A stretch of 64,000 nucleotides of DNA, from contig CP016836.1 of NCBI GenBank assembly GCA_002240395.1, positions 3,410,001-3,474,000 on the forward strand. Reading direction: 5' to 3'. The notes under the pieces are model-generated. The model made no database searches and was not told the DNA's origin. It saw nothing but the letters and a program-made list of their open reading frames with translations. The position numbers and the translations under genes are program-made. Shown in pieces: positions 39,258-49,299 of this stretch. This DNA comes from Xanthomonas citri pv. mangiferaeindicae (lineage in GTDB: Bacteria; Pseudomonadota; Gammaproteobacteria; Xanthomonadales; Xanthomonadaceae). The stretch's first letter is position 1; each line of letters opens with the position of its first letter.

Positions 39258-40706
39258 TCAGGGCCCGACGCGCGTCTGTCCGAGCACCCAGGTCATGTCC
39301 GAGGTGGACCAGGGCATCACGTCCGGGGCGCGCGGCGGCAGCGGCTCGGCATCCTGCGGCCAGCCGTCGATGCCGGCCGCGGCCTCGACTTCGACCGGCC
39401 CTGCACCGCCCGGCCAGCGCAGTTCGATCCCCTGCGCGCCCGGCGCATGCCAGCGCAGCCGCGACCAGGTATCGGGCGTGTCGAGCAACGGTGCCGGCTC
39501 GCCCTGCAGGGTCACGCCGGGCACGGCCGCCGCGCTCTTGAGCAGCACCCGCAGGTCGCGGGTCGCAGCCGGCGCCTGCACACGCAGCACCGCCTCGCCG
39601 GTCGCCGCATCGCGCGACTGCTCGAACCGGATCGGCTCGGACACCGCGATCGGCGCCGCCGGCGTCGCCCAGACATTGGCCAGATCGACCGCCAGCAACG
39701 GACGCGGCGCCGGCGCCTCGCGATCGGCGTGCAGCGCCGCGCGCACCCACGCCGACGACGGCGGCAATGCGCTGACGCTGTGATATTCGCCCTTCCCCGG
39801 ATCGGCGACGAACATCACCTGGGACAGCGCCGGATAGCGTTGCCGATCCAGCCGGGGAAACGCCGCGGCGACCAGCACGCCGCTGGCCAGCAGCACGACG
39901 GCGAGTGGTGCGACCGTGGGGCCACGCCGGCCGTCGGCGAGCCGCAGCCACGGCAGCGCCAGCGCTGTCAGCCAGATCGCGGGGACGGCCAGCACCTCGG
40001 GCGTACCGAAGCCCACGGCGTCGAACACCTGCAGCGCCAAGCCGAAGACATGTGCCAGCCCATAGGCCGTCACCAGTCCGGCGACCGCCACGCGCGCCGC
40101 ACGCAGCGGTGCGCCGGCCGGCAGGCACCAGGCGACCATGGCCAGGCCCAGCAGCGGCCACAGCAGCAACGGCGCCAGTTCCGGCGCCAGCGCCTGCACC
40201 ACCGCGCCCAGCAGGCCGAAGAACGCCAGCGCGCCCAGCCGCACCGCCTCACCGCGGCGCAGGGTGCCGGCCACGGTCCAGGCCAGCCCGGCCACGACGA
40301 CGCCAAGCACCAATGCGACCGGATCGAAGCCGCCGCGCAGCGACGCGGCGACACCCGCGGCCAGCGCGACCAACGCGAATGTCCGCCGGCCCACGCCGCC
40401 GGCGATCAGGCCGCCCACCGCCAACACCGTCCCGATCGACAGCAGGCCCAAGCCGGCCGCCAGGATCGGAAACACGGCCAATAGATCGCGGTTGAGCAGC
40501 AGCGATGCGTCGCCGCCGCCGAGCAGCCGGTACGCCAGCCGCACCGTCAATGCGACCGCCAGCACCGTCAGCGGCGCAAGCGCTAGGCCGCTGACGAGGC
40601 CGCGCCAGCCGCCGTCGGCCCAGGCAACGCGACGCGCGACGGCGACGATCGGCAGCAGTGCCGCGAGCCACAGCAACCAGCCCGACCAGGCCGGCAGCGC
40701 GATCAT
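39258..40706 (-). CDS. Multi-pass membrane protein, probable C-terminal half of a split M28 membrane peptidase
   Basis: 482 residues: about eight or nine hydrophobic helices (residues 1 to about 290) and a C-terminal soluble beta-rich domain (from about 300). No catalytic motif of its own. Its ATG overlaps the stop of the M28 peptidase gene by 4 bases. Adding one base to the C6 run at 40710-40715 fuses the two frames into a single protein with the joint YSDLPGGWMIALPAW; large M28 proteases with exactly this peptidase-then-transmembrane order are known. So it is either a separate coupled subunit or half of a frameshifted gene. Confidence 0.7.
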   Translation of the reverse strand: MIALPAWSGWLLWLAALLPIVAVARRVAWADGGWRGLVSGLALAPLTVLAVALTVRLAYRLLGGGDASLLLNRDLLAVFPILAAGLGLLSIGTVLAVGGLIAGGVGRRTFALVALAAGVAASLRGGFDPVALVLGVVVAGLAWTVAGTLRRGEAVRLGALAFFGLLGAVVQALAPELAPLLLWPLLGLAMVAWCLPAGAPLRAARVAVAGLVTAYGLAHVFGLALQVFDAVGFGTPEVLAVPAIWLTALALPWLRLADGRRGPTVAPLAVVLLASGVLVAAAFPRLDRQRYPALSQVMFVADPGKGEYHSVSALPPSSAWVRAALHADREAPAPRPLLAVDLANVWATPAAPIAVSEPIRFEQSRDAATGEAVLRVQAPAATRDLRVLLKSAAAVPGVTLQGEPAPLLDTPDTWSRLRWHAPGAQGIELRWPGGAGPVEVEAAAGIDGWPQDAEPLPPRAPDVMPWSTSDMTWVLGQTRVGP

Positions 40707-41695
40707 CCACCCCCCGGTAGATCGCTGTAGACCAGGTCGGCATCGGCGGCCGGCAAGGTCGGCGACACGGCCAGTGTGCGCACCAGCGGCAGCACCTGCG
40801 CGCCCATGTGCTGCACGCTGCCCGGGTCGAGATTGTCGACCGTGGAACTCGCTGCGTGGTAGTCGAACAGGCCGCCGAGGATCGCGAAGTTGAGGCCGGG
40901 AATGCCCCGCTCGGCCGGCACCGTGAAATCGGTCCCGTTGGGCATGTAGCGATAGACGAAGCCGGTCAGCGAGTTGCCGGCCGGCAGTGGTGCACCGGCC
41001 GCGAAGGTGCGGATCAGCCCGGCGTTGCCTGGCCCGGTCTCGAACAACAACGCACGGCCGCGGCTGCCGCGCGCCTCGAGATTGACCACGGTGCCGATCC
41101 GCTGCGCCAGCGGGTGTTCGGCGAAGAATGCCCGCGCGCCAAGCAGTCCGGCTTCCTCGGCATCGGTGAACAGGAACACCACGTCACGCTGGCGCGCGTC
41201 CTGCGCGATCGCACGCGAGACCTCCAGTATCACCGCCACGCCCAGGCCGTCGTCGGCCGCGCCTGGCGAATTGGCGACGCTGTCGTAGTGCGCCATCATC
41301 ATCACCGCAGGCAGGCTGCGGTCGCGTCCCGGCAATACGGCGACGACGTTCTCGACATTGCCGCCGCGTAGGTTGCGCAAGCGTGGATTCCGGTACTCGG
41401 CGAACGCGTGCGTGCGTTGCACCTCGACCTCCAGGCCGGCCTGCGTGAGCTGCGCGACCAACTGGTCGCGGACCCGCGCCGCCGCCGCCGAGCCGGTGGG
41501 ATGGGGTTCGGCGGCGATCCAGCGCAAATCCACCAGCGCACGTGCCGCGGAAAAGTCCGAGACCGGAATGTCGGCCGGCAGTGGCGCCGGCGTCTGCGTC
41601 GCGCGCCAGGCTGCAGCGCCGGCCACCGCGATACACAGCAGCAGCAACGGCAGCGACCAGCGGGCGAGGCCCGGCATCGACGCGGGCGCGCTCAT
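40703..41695 (-). CDS. M28 family metallopeptidase (membrane anchored)
   Basis: 330 residues. One N-terminal membrane anchor (WSLPLLLLCIAVAGAAAW) precedes an M28 aminopeptidase domain with the two-zinc set: MAHYDSVANSPGAADDG (His, Asp, bridging Asp), FTDAEEAGLLGA (catalytic Glu), NLEARGSRG and the last ligand His in DYHAASSTVDN. It should remove N-terminal residues from peptides at the periplasmic face. Start ATG at 41695 has GGGCGGGA upstream; ATG at 41710 and the TTG at 41830 lack one, and the latter coincides with a -35 box. The frame ends in the C6 run discussed for the next gene, so the true protein may be about 813 residues. Confidence 0.85.
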   Translation of the reverse strand: MSAPASMPGLARWSLPLLLLCIAVAGAAAWRATQTPAPLPADIPVSDFSAARALVDLRWIAAEPHPTGSAAAARVRDQLVAQLTQAGLEVEVQRTHAFAEYRNPRLRNLRGGNVENVVAVLPGRDRSLPAVMMMAHYDSVANSPGAADDGLGVAVILEVSRAIAQDARQRDVVFLFTDAEEAGLLGARAFFAEHPLAQRIGTVVNLEARGSRGRALLFETGPGNAGLIRTFAAGAPLPAGNSLTGFVYRYMPNGTDFTVPAERGIPGLNFAILGGLFDYHAASSTVDNLDPGSVQHMGAQVLPLVRTLAVSPTLPAADADLVYSDLPGGG

Positions 41696-41813
41696 GCGTC
41701 CCGCCCACATGGCGCGAGCGCCTTTCCAGACGGCGCGGGCGCCGACATGCGGCAGACAGCGATCACAGGCATGAAGACGCTCCTGGCGGACAAGGCCCGC
41801 AGGATTGCAAGCC

Positions 41814-41847
41814 ATTCTCCGATATGTCAAATGATTTTCCGATCAGG
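41814..41847 (-). promoter_or_regulatory. Promoter and operator-like direct repeats upstream of the M28 gene
   Basis: On the minus strand TTGACA (41825-41830) is a good -35 box. Around it, read on the plus strand, are ATTCTCCGAT (41814-41823) and ATTTTCCGATCAGG (41834-41847), exactly 20 bp apart, which is two helical turns. They match the TTCTCCGATCAGGA elements of the peptide cluster, suggesting the M28 gene belongs to the same regulon. Confidence 0.5.
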
Positions 41848-41936
41848 CAACCGGGCGTTGCCGTTCGATGGAGCACGCCGCGACGGGGGGGCTGTCCATC
41901 TAGACAGCACCGGTCCCGATCCGCAGCGCGGATCGC

Positions 41937-42842
41937 TCAGTCAGCGGCGCGATTGGCCAATGCGACGGCCGCGAGCTTGCTCGCCGGCCGCCGTCCCAAG
42001 GCCTCGCCGATCCACAGTGCAGTCCGGGTCACCGCGTCGAGATCGACGCCGGTCTGCAGCCCCAGCCCCTCGAGCATGTACAGCAGGTCCTCGGTCGCCA
42101 GGTTGCCGCTGGCGCCCTTCGCGTACGGACAGCCCCCCAGGCCGCCGACCGCGCTGTCGACCACGCGCACGCCTGCCTCGAGGCAGGCGTGGACGTTGGC
42201 CAGCGCCTGTCCGTAGGTGTCGTGGAAATGCACTGCCAACTGCGCCATGGGGACGTCCTGCGCGCAGGCCAGCAGCATCTCGCGGGCCTTGGCCGGCGTG
42301 CCGACCCCAATGGTGTCGCCGAGCGAGATTTCGTCGCAGCCCATCGCGTGCAGCGCAGCGGCCACGCGCACGACGTCGCGCACCGGCACCGCGCCTTGAT
42401 AGGGACAGCCGAGCACCGTCGACACGTAGCCGCGCACCGACACCCCTGCCGCGCGTGCCTGCTCGACCACGGGCGCCAGGCGCGCCAGCGAGCCATCGAC
42501 ATCGATGTTGGTGTTCTTGAGATTGAAGGCGTCCGAGGCCGCGGTGAATACCGCGATATGGCGCTCGCCCGTCGCCAGCGCCCGGGCCAGGCCCTTGTCG
42601 TTGGGCACCAGCACCGGATAGGCGACGCCTTCGCGCCGGGTGATCCCGGCCAGCACCTCTTCGGCGTCGGCCAACTGCGGCACCCACTTCGGGCTGACGA
42701 AGCTGGTGGCCTCGACGACCGGGAAGCCACACGCCGACAGCCGGTCGATCAACGCGATCTTGGTCGCCGTCGGCACCATCGCCTTCTCGTTCTGCAGCCC
42801 GTCGCGCGGGCCCACCTCGACGACACGGACCACATCGCGCAT
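41937..42842 (-). CDS. mvaB: Hydroxymethylglutaryl-CoA lyase
   Basis: 301 residues. Splits HMG-CoA to acetyl-CoA and acetoacetate, the last step of leucine catabolism. It shows the HMGL signature: VEVGPRDGLQNEK, FVSPKWVPQLADA, EISLGDTIGVGTP, HFHDTYGQALAN (metal His pair) and GLGGCPYAKGASGNLATED with the catalytic Cys. Its ATG shares one base with the TAA of the gene before it (TAATG), so it is the last member of the tightly packed liu operon. Confidence 0.95.
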   Translation of the reverse strand: MRDVVRVVEVGPRDGLQNEKAMVPTATKIALIDRLSACGFPVVEATSFVSPKWVPQLADAEEVLAGITRREGVAYPVLVPNDKGLARALATGERHIAVFTAASDAFNLKNTNIDVDGSLARLAPVVEQARAAGVSVRGYVSTVLGCPYQGAVPVRDVVRVAAALHAMGCDEISLGDTIGVGTPAKAREMLLACAQDVPMAQLAVHFHDTYGQALANVHACLEAGVRVVDSAVGGLGGCPYAKGASGNLATEDLLYMLEGLGLQTGVDLDAVTRTALWIGEALGRRPASKLAAVALANRAAD

Positions 42843-44881
42843 TAGGGCTTCTCTTCGTCAGCGGTCACGAAATCTACCAGCACCGCGCCATCGGCGACCA
42901 GATCGCCCGGCTTGGCGAGAAACGCCTCGACCATGCCGTCGTGCGGTGCCTGCAGCGTGTGCTCCATCTTCATGGCTTCCATCACCAGCAGTGGCGTGCC
43001 CTTGGCGACCGGCGCCCCGATGGGCGCCAGCAGTTCGACGATGCGCCCGGGCATCGGCGCGACCACCGCGCCGGCGTGCGCTTCGGCGCCGGCGTGGCGA
43101 TGCAGCGGATCGACGTGCTCGAACACGAACCGATCGGCGCCGCGGTACAGCACGACCTGCGTGCCGACCACGTGCACGTCCACGCTGCCGCGCACGCCGT
43201 CGAGCGAGACCGTCAGTGTCGGCGCCGTCCAGTCGACGCTCGCCGTCCGCGACGAGGCCCCGTCGAAACCGATCTCGATCTGGTCGCCCTGCGGCTGCAG
43301 CGCGAGCCGACGGCGCTCGCCGCTTGCCGACAGTTCGATCCATTGCGGCGCAGACGCGCCGAGCCGCCAGCCATCCTGCGCCCAGGGTGAGTCATCCACA
43401 CCTGCCGATGCGGCGCGGCGCTGCGCCCAGACGCCGAGGGCAGCGAGCATCCATGCCGCATCGTCGGCCTCGGGCAATGGCGCCAGCAGGTGGTCGATCT
43501 CGCGCGCGACCAGGCCGGTTTCCAGGCGTGCCGCGGAGAAATCCGCTTGCCGCGCCAACCGCCCGAGAAACACCGCATTGGTGGTCACGCCGACGACGCG
43601 TACCGCGTCGATCGCCTGGCGCAGGCGCTGCAGCGCTCGCGGCCGATCCTCGTCCCAGACGATCAGCTTGGCGATCATCGGGTCGTACCATGGACTGATG
43701 CCGTCGCCCTGCTCCACCCCGGTGTCGATGCGCACGTGGGCGCTGGCCGCCGGGAACTGCATGACCTGCAAGGTCCCGGTCGAGGGCAGGAAACCCTTCA
43801 GCGCGTCCTCGGCGTAAAGCCGTGCCTCGATCGCATGGCCGCGATGCCGGATCTGGTCCTGGCGCAGCGGCAGCGGCTGACCGGCCGCCACGCGCAACTG
43901 CCATTCGACCAGATCGATGCCGGTGACCAGCTCGGTGACCGGGTGCTCGACCTGCAGACGGGTGTTCATTTCCATGAAATGGAACTCGCCCGTGCCGTCG
44001 CCCGAGCCGCGGCTCTCGCCGACGATGAACTCGATCGTGCCGGCGCCGACGTAGTCGACCGCACGCGCGGCGGCGATCGCGGCCTGCGCCATCGCCTCGC
44101 GCTGCGCCTCGCCCAGCGCCGGTGCGGGCGCTTCTTCCAGCACCTTCTGGTGCCGGCGCTGCACCGAGCAGTCGCGCTCGAACAGATGCACGACGTTGCC
44201 GTGGCGATCGCCGAACACCTGGATCTCCACGTGCCGCGGCCGCACGATGTAGCGCTCGATCAGCACGCGCGCATCGCCGAACGCACTCTCGGCTTCGCGC
44301 TGGCACGACTGCAACGCCGCGGCGAAGTCCTCGGGTTTTTCCACCAGGCGCATGCCCTTGCCGCCACCGCCAGCGCTGGCCTTGATCAGCACCGGGTAAC
44401 CGATGCCGTCGGCCTGCCGCTGCAGCAACGCCGGGTCCTGATCCGCGCCGTGATACCCGGGCGTCACGGGCACGCCAGCCGCCTGCATCAGCGCCTTGGC
44501 CTCACGCTTGTCGCCCATCGCCTGGATCGAGGCCGGGCTGGGGCCGATGAACACCACGCCGGCATCGGCGCAGGCCTGGGCGAACGCGGCGTTCTCCGAC
44601 AGGAAGCCGTAGCCGGGATGGATCGCCTGGGCGCCGGTGCGGCGCGCGGCATCCAACAAGCGGTCGCTGCGCAGGTAGCTCTCGCGCGCGGCGGCCGGCC
44701 CGATGTGCACCGCTTCGTCGGCCAGGCGCACATGACGCGCAGTGCGGTCGGCATCGGAGTACACCGCGACGGTGCGGATGCCCAGGCGGCGACAGGTGGC
44801 GATGATCCGGCAGGCGATCTCGCCGCGGTTGGCGATCAGCACCTTGTCGAACAGCGCGGCTTGGGAAGTTCCAGTGCTCAT
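42842..44881 (-). CDS. liuD: Methylcrotonyl-CoA carboxylase alpha subunit (biotin carboxylase + BCCP)
   Basis: 679 residues. The biotin carboxylase part is N-terminal (KVLIANRGEIACRI, GYGFLSENAAFA, ATP-grasp KASAGGGGKGMRLV, EMNTRLQVEHPVTEL). A BT domain and a C-terminal biotinyl domain follow, with biotin Lys in MEAMKMEHTL. With the beta subunit two genes upstream it carboxylates 3-methylcrotonyl-CoA. Acetyl- or propionyl-CoA carboxylases look similar, but the surrounding genes fix the substrate. It overlaps liuC by ATGA. Confidence 0.93.
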   Translation of the reverse strand: MSTGTSQAALFDKVLIANRGEIACRIIATCRRLGIRTVAVYSDADRTARHVRLADEAVHIGPAAARESYLRSDRLLDAARRTGAQAIHPGYGFLSENAAFAQACADAGVVFIGPSPASIQAMGDKREAKALMQAAGVPVTPGYHGADQDPALLQRQADGIGYPVLIKASAGGGGKGMRLVEKPEDFAAALQSCQREAESAFGDARVLIERYIVRPRHVEIQVFGDRHGNVVHLFERDCSVQRRHQKVLEEAPAPALGEAQREAMAQAAIAAARAVDYVGAGTIEFIVGESRGSGDGTGEFHFMEMNTRLQVEHPVTELVTGIDLVEWQLRVAAGQPLPLRQDQIRHRGHAIEARLYAEDALKGFLPSTGTLQVMQFPAASAHVRIDTGVEQGDGISPWYDPMIAKLIVWDEDRPRALQRLRQAIDAVRVVGVTTNAVFLGRLARQADFSAARLETGLVAREIDHLLAPLPEADDAAWMLAALGVWAQRRAASAGVDDSPWAQDGWRLGASAPQWIELSASGERRRLALQPQGDQIEIGFDGASSRTASVDWTAPTLTVSLDGVRGSVDVHVVGTQVVLYRGADRFVFEHVDPLHRHAGAEAHAGAVVAPMPGRIVELLAPIGAPVAKGTPLLVMEAMKMEHTLQAPHDGMVEAFLAKPGDLVADGAVLVDFVTADEEKP

Positions 44882-45666
44882 CGAGCGTCCTTTGCGCGGC
44901 GCGCGGACAGGAAGGCATCCAGACGGGTCCGCGCTTCGTCAGTGGCGCGGATATCGGCGATGCGCATCGCGGTGTCGGCGATGAGCGCATCGCCGATCGT
45001 CTGGCCATCGAGGTCGCGGATCAGCCGCTTGGATTCGGCCTGCGCCTTCGGGCCGCCCTGGGCCAGCGCCTGCACCAGCGTGTCGACGGCCGCGTCGAGC
45101 GCGTCGTCGGCGACGACGTCGTGCACCAGCCCGATGTCGCGGGCCTTGGCCGGCTGGATCAGTTCGGCGGTCAGGAAGTAGCGCGCCGCCTGCCGCGGGC
45201 CGATCGCGCGCAGCACGTACGGCCCGATCGTGGCCGGGATCAAGCCGAACTTGACCTCAGAGGTTGCGAACACGGCCTTGTCGCTGGCGATCGCGATATC
45301 GCAGGCGGCGACCAGGCCCAGCCCGCCGCCGATCGCCGCGCCGTGCACCCGGGCGATGGTCGGCTTGGGCAGTTCGGCCAGGCGTCGCAGCATGCGCGCC
45401 AACGCCTCGGCCTCGTCGCGGTTGCGCGCAACGTCGTAGTCGGCGGCGCGGCGCATCCAGTCGAGATCGGCGCCTGCGGAAAAACTGCGGCCGCGGCCGG
45501 CCAGCACGACGACGCGCACGTCGTCGTCGGCCCCCAGCGTTTGCAGGCCACGATCGATCGCGTCGATCAGGTGCTCGTCGAAGGCGTTGTGACGCTCGGG
45601 ACGATCCATCCACAGGGTCGCCACGGCGCCCTGATGCACGATCGCGATGTTCGGTGTGTCGGTCAT
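44878..45666 (-). CDS. liuC: Enoyl-CoA hydratase family protein, probable methylglutaconyl-CoA hydratase
   Basis: 262 residues of crotonase fold. The oxyanion-hole segments are AGRGRSFSAGADLDWMRR and HGAAIGGGLGLVAACDIAIAS, and the C-terminal region holds FLTAELIQPAKARDIGLV. In the liu operon this enzyme hydrates 3-methylglutaconyl-CoA to HMG-CoA. Start ATG at 45666 has GAGGAC upstream; the open frame to 45684 adds six residues without support. It lies between the two carboxylase subunit genes, as in Pseudomonas liuRABCDE. Confidence 0.92.
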   Translation of the reverse strand: MTDTPNIAIVHQGAVATLWMDRPERHNAFDEHLIDAIDRGLQTLGADDDVRVVVLAGRGRSFSAGADLDWMRRAADYDVARNRDEAEALARMLRRLAELPKPTIARVHGAAIGGGLGLVAACDIAIASDKAVFATSEVKFGLIPATIGPYVLRAIGPRQAARYFLTAELIQPAKARDIGLVHDVVADDALDAAVDTLVQALAQGGPKAQAESKRLIRDLDGQTIGDALIADTAMRIADIRATDEARTRLDAFLSARRAKDAR

Positions 45667-45688
45667 TGCGTGTCCTCGTCGCACCCGG

Positions 45689-47296
<1,608 letters not shown>

Positions 47297-47309
47297 CGAC
47301 GCGCTCCTC

Positions 47310-48473
47310 TCAACAGGTCTGGCGGAACAGTTCGCGACCGATCAGCATGCGCCGGATCTCCGAGGTACCAGCACCGATCTCGTAGAGCTTGGCGTCGCGC
47401 CACAGCCGACCGACCGGATACTCGTTGATGTAGCCGTTGCCGCCCAGCACCTGGATCGCCTGCCCGGCCAGCCAGGTCGCCTTCTCGGCCGCGTACAGGA
47501 TCACGCCGGCCGCGTCCTGACGGGTGATGCGCCCGGCATCAGCAGCCTTGGCCACCGCGTAGACATAGGCCCGGCAGGCATTGAAGGCCACGTACATGTC
47601 GGCGATCTTGCCCTGCATCAGCTGGAAGTTGCCGATCGCCTCGCCGAACTGGTGGCGCTCGTGCACGTAGGGCAGCACGACATCGAGACCGGCCGCCATC
47701 AGCCCGAGCGGGCCGCCCGAGAGCACCAGGCGCTCGTAGTCCAGGCCAGACATCAGCACCTTGGCGCCGCCACCCACCTCGCCGAGTACATTCTCGACCG
47801 GCACCTCGCAGTCCTCGAACACTAGCTCGCAGGTGTCGGAGGCGCGCATGCCGAGCTTGTCGAGCTTCTGCGCGGTCGAAAATCCCTTGAAGCCCTTCTC
47901 GACGATGAAGGCGGTGATGCCCTTGGGGCCGGCCTCCGGGTCGGTCTTGGCATAGACCACCAGCACGTCGGCGGTGGGCCCGTTGGTGATCCACATCTTG
48001 TTGCCGTTGAGCACGTAGCGGTCGCCACGCAGCTCGGCGCGCAGCTTCATCGCGACCACATCCGAGCCCGCCCCCGGCTCGCTCATCGCCAGCGCGCCGA
48101 CATGCTCGCCGCTGCACAGCTTCGGCAGGTACTGGTGCTTCTGCGCCTCGCTGGCGTTCTTGCGCAGCTGGTTGAGGCACAGGTTGGAGTGCGCACCGTA
48201 GGACAGGCCGATGCCGCCCGAGGCTCGCGAGATCTCCTCCATCGCGACCACATGGGCCAGATACCCCAGGCCGGTGCCGCCGTAGGCCTCCTCGACGGTG
48301 ATGCCCAGCAGCCCCTGCGCACCGAGCTTGCGCCACAGCGCATGGGGAAACTGATTGGTCTCGTCGGCGTGCGCGGCGAGCGGCGCGATCTCCTGCGCGG
48401 CGAAGTCCTGGACGGACTCGCGGATCATCTCGATCTCTTCGCCGAGTTGGAAATCGATGGACGGAATACGCAT
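47310..48473 (-). CDS. liuA: Isovaleryl-CoA dehydrogenase
   Basis: 387 residues of an FAD acyl-CoA dehydrogenase. Visible are [36 protein letters not shown], and the catalytic Glu in the isovaleryl-type position within [15 protein letters not shown] rather than in the C-terminal helix used by most acyl-CoA dehydrogenases. It oxidises isovaleryl-CoA, the product of the Bkd complex on leucine. The ATG at 48473 begins a standard N-terminus ([20 protein letters not shown]); the open frame to 48581 crosses the promoter. First gene of the operon. Confidence 0.95.
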   Translation of the reverse strand: MRIPSIDFQLGEEIEMIRESVQDFAAQEIAPLAAHADETNQFPHALWRKLGAQGLLGITVEEAYGGTGLGYLAHVVAMEEISRASGGIGLSYGAHSNLCLNQLRKNASEAQKHQYLPKLCSGEHVGALAMSEPGAGSDVVAMKLRAELRGDRYVLNGNKMWITNGPTADVLVVYAKTDPEAGPKGITAFIVEKGFKGFSTAQKLDKLGMRASDTCELVFEDCEVPVENVLGEVGGGAKVLMSGLDYERLVLSGGPLGLMAAGLDVVLPYVHERHQFGEAIGNFQLMQGKIADMYVAFNACRAYVYAVAKAADAGRITRQDAAGVILYAAEKATWLAGQAIQVLGGNGYINEYPVGRLWRDAKLYEIGAGTSEIRRMLIGRELFRQTC

Positions 48474-48565
48474 GCTGGACTCCAAGGTTCCCCGGGGCGT
48501 GGACCGTGCGGCAAGGCGCCGCAGGTCGGGTTCGGACGCACAGCCTAGCGGGTTCCGGAGAAGAA

Positions 48566-48603
48566 TTGAACTAAGATTCACAAATTGAACCGAGGATCAC
48601 AAT
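48566..48603. promoter_or_regulatory. Tandem 19-bp direct repeat in the liuA-tetR intergenic region (candidate operator)
   Basis: Two adjacent 19-bp units both begin TTGAAC and end TCACAA (14 of 19 bases identical). They overlap a plausible minus-strand liuA promoter: TTCAAT, 17 bp, then TAGGCT. The second unit ends at the TTG start of the divergent TetR gene. This placement suits a repressor acting on both genes. Confidence 0.55.
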
Positions 48604-49239
48604 TTGAGCTACCGGCGCTCCGACCTGATGGAAGAACGGATGGCCCGCAACCGCGAGCGGATCGTCCAGGCTGCGCGCACCCTGGTGTCGGTCGGCGGCT
48701 TCCGCGAGGCGCAGATTGCGGCCGTCGCGGCCGAGGCCGGGGTGTCGACCGGGCTGATCTACCGCTACTTCCCGTCGAAGGCCGAGCTGTTCGTCGAAGT
48801 GCTGACCGCCGCGATCGATGCCGAGATCGTGATCCTGCGCGCGGCCGCCGACGCCCACACCGATGCCCGCGACCAGTTGGGCGCCGCAATCGAGGCCTTC
48901 GTGCGCCGCGCCCTCGCCGGCCCGGCCCTGGCTTATGCCTTCATCGCCGAGCCGGTCGATCCGGAAGTCGACGCCGAGCGTATCCGCGGCCGCCGGCGCT
49001 TCGGCGACGTGTTCCGCGACATCCTGCGCACTGGCATCGAGCGCCGCGAGTTCCCGACGCAGGACGCCGACGTCACCGCGGCCTGCATCGTCGGCGCATT
49101 CACCGAGGCGCTGGTCGGGCCGGTCGCGCCGATCCTGCGCGAGAAGACCGCGGGCCCCTCGCAACTGGTCGCCTCGATCCGCCAGGTGTGCCTGCGCGCG
49201 GCCGGCGTCTCGGACCCGCCCCCGTCCCCTCGTGCCTGA
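48604..49239 (+). CDS. TetR/AcrR family regulator of the liu operon
   Basis: 211 residues. The N-terminal TetR helix-turn-helix (RIVQAARTLVSVGGFREAQI, AAEAGVSTGLIYRYFPSKAELF) is followed by an all-helical ligand-binding domain. Start is TTG at 48604 with GAGG at 48592-48595; an ATG at 48628 would remove eight residues. It is divergent from liuA across 130 bp. TetR regulators of leucine degradation (LiuQ type) are known in other proteobacteria, so an acyl-CoA-responsive repressor of liu is likely, but the name is not assigned here. Confidence 0.87.
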   Translation: MSYRRSDLMEERMARNRERIVQAARTLVSVGGFREAQIAAVAAEAGVSTGLIYRYFPSKAELFVEVLTAAIDAEIVILRAAADAHTDARDQLGAAIEAFVRRALAGPALAYAFIAEPVDPEVDAERIRGRRRFGDVFRDILRTGIERREFPTQDADVTAACIVGAFTEALVGPVAPILREKTAGPSQLVASIRQVCLRAAGVSDPPPSPRA

Positions 49240-49299
49240 GCGCAGGAAGGGAGGCGCACGCCGAATCGCGCGATCGCGCTATGCGCTGGGCCCGTCGCC

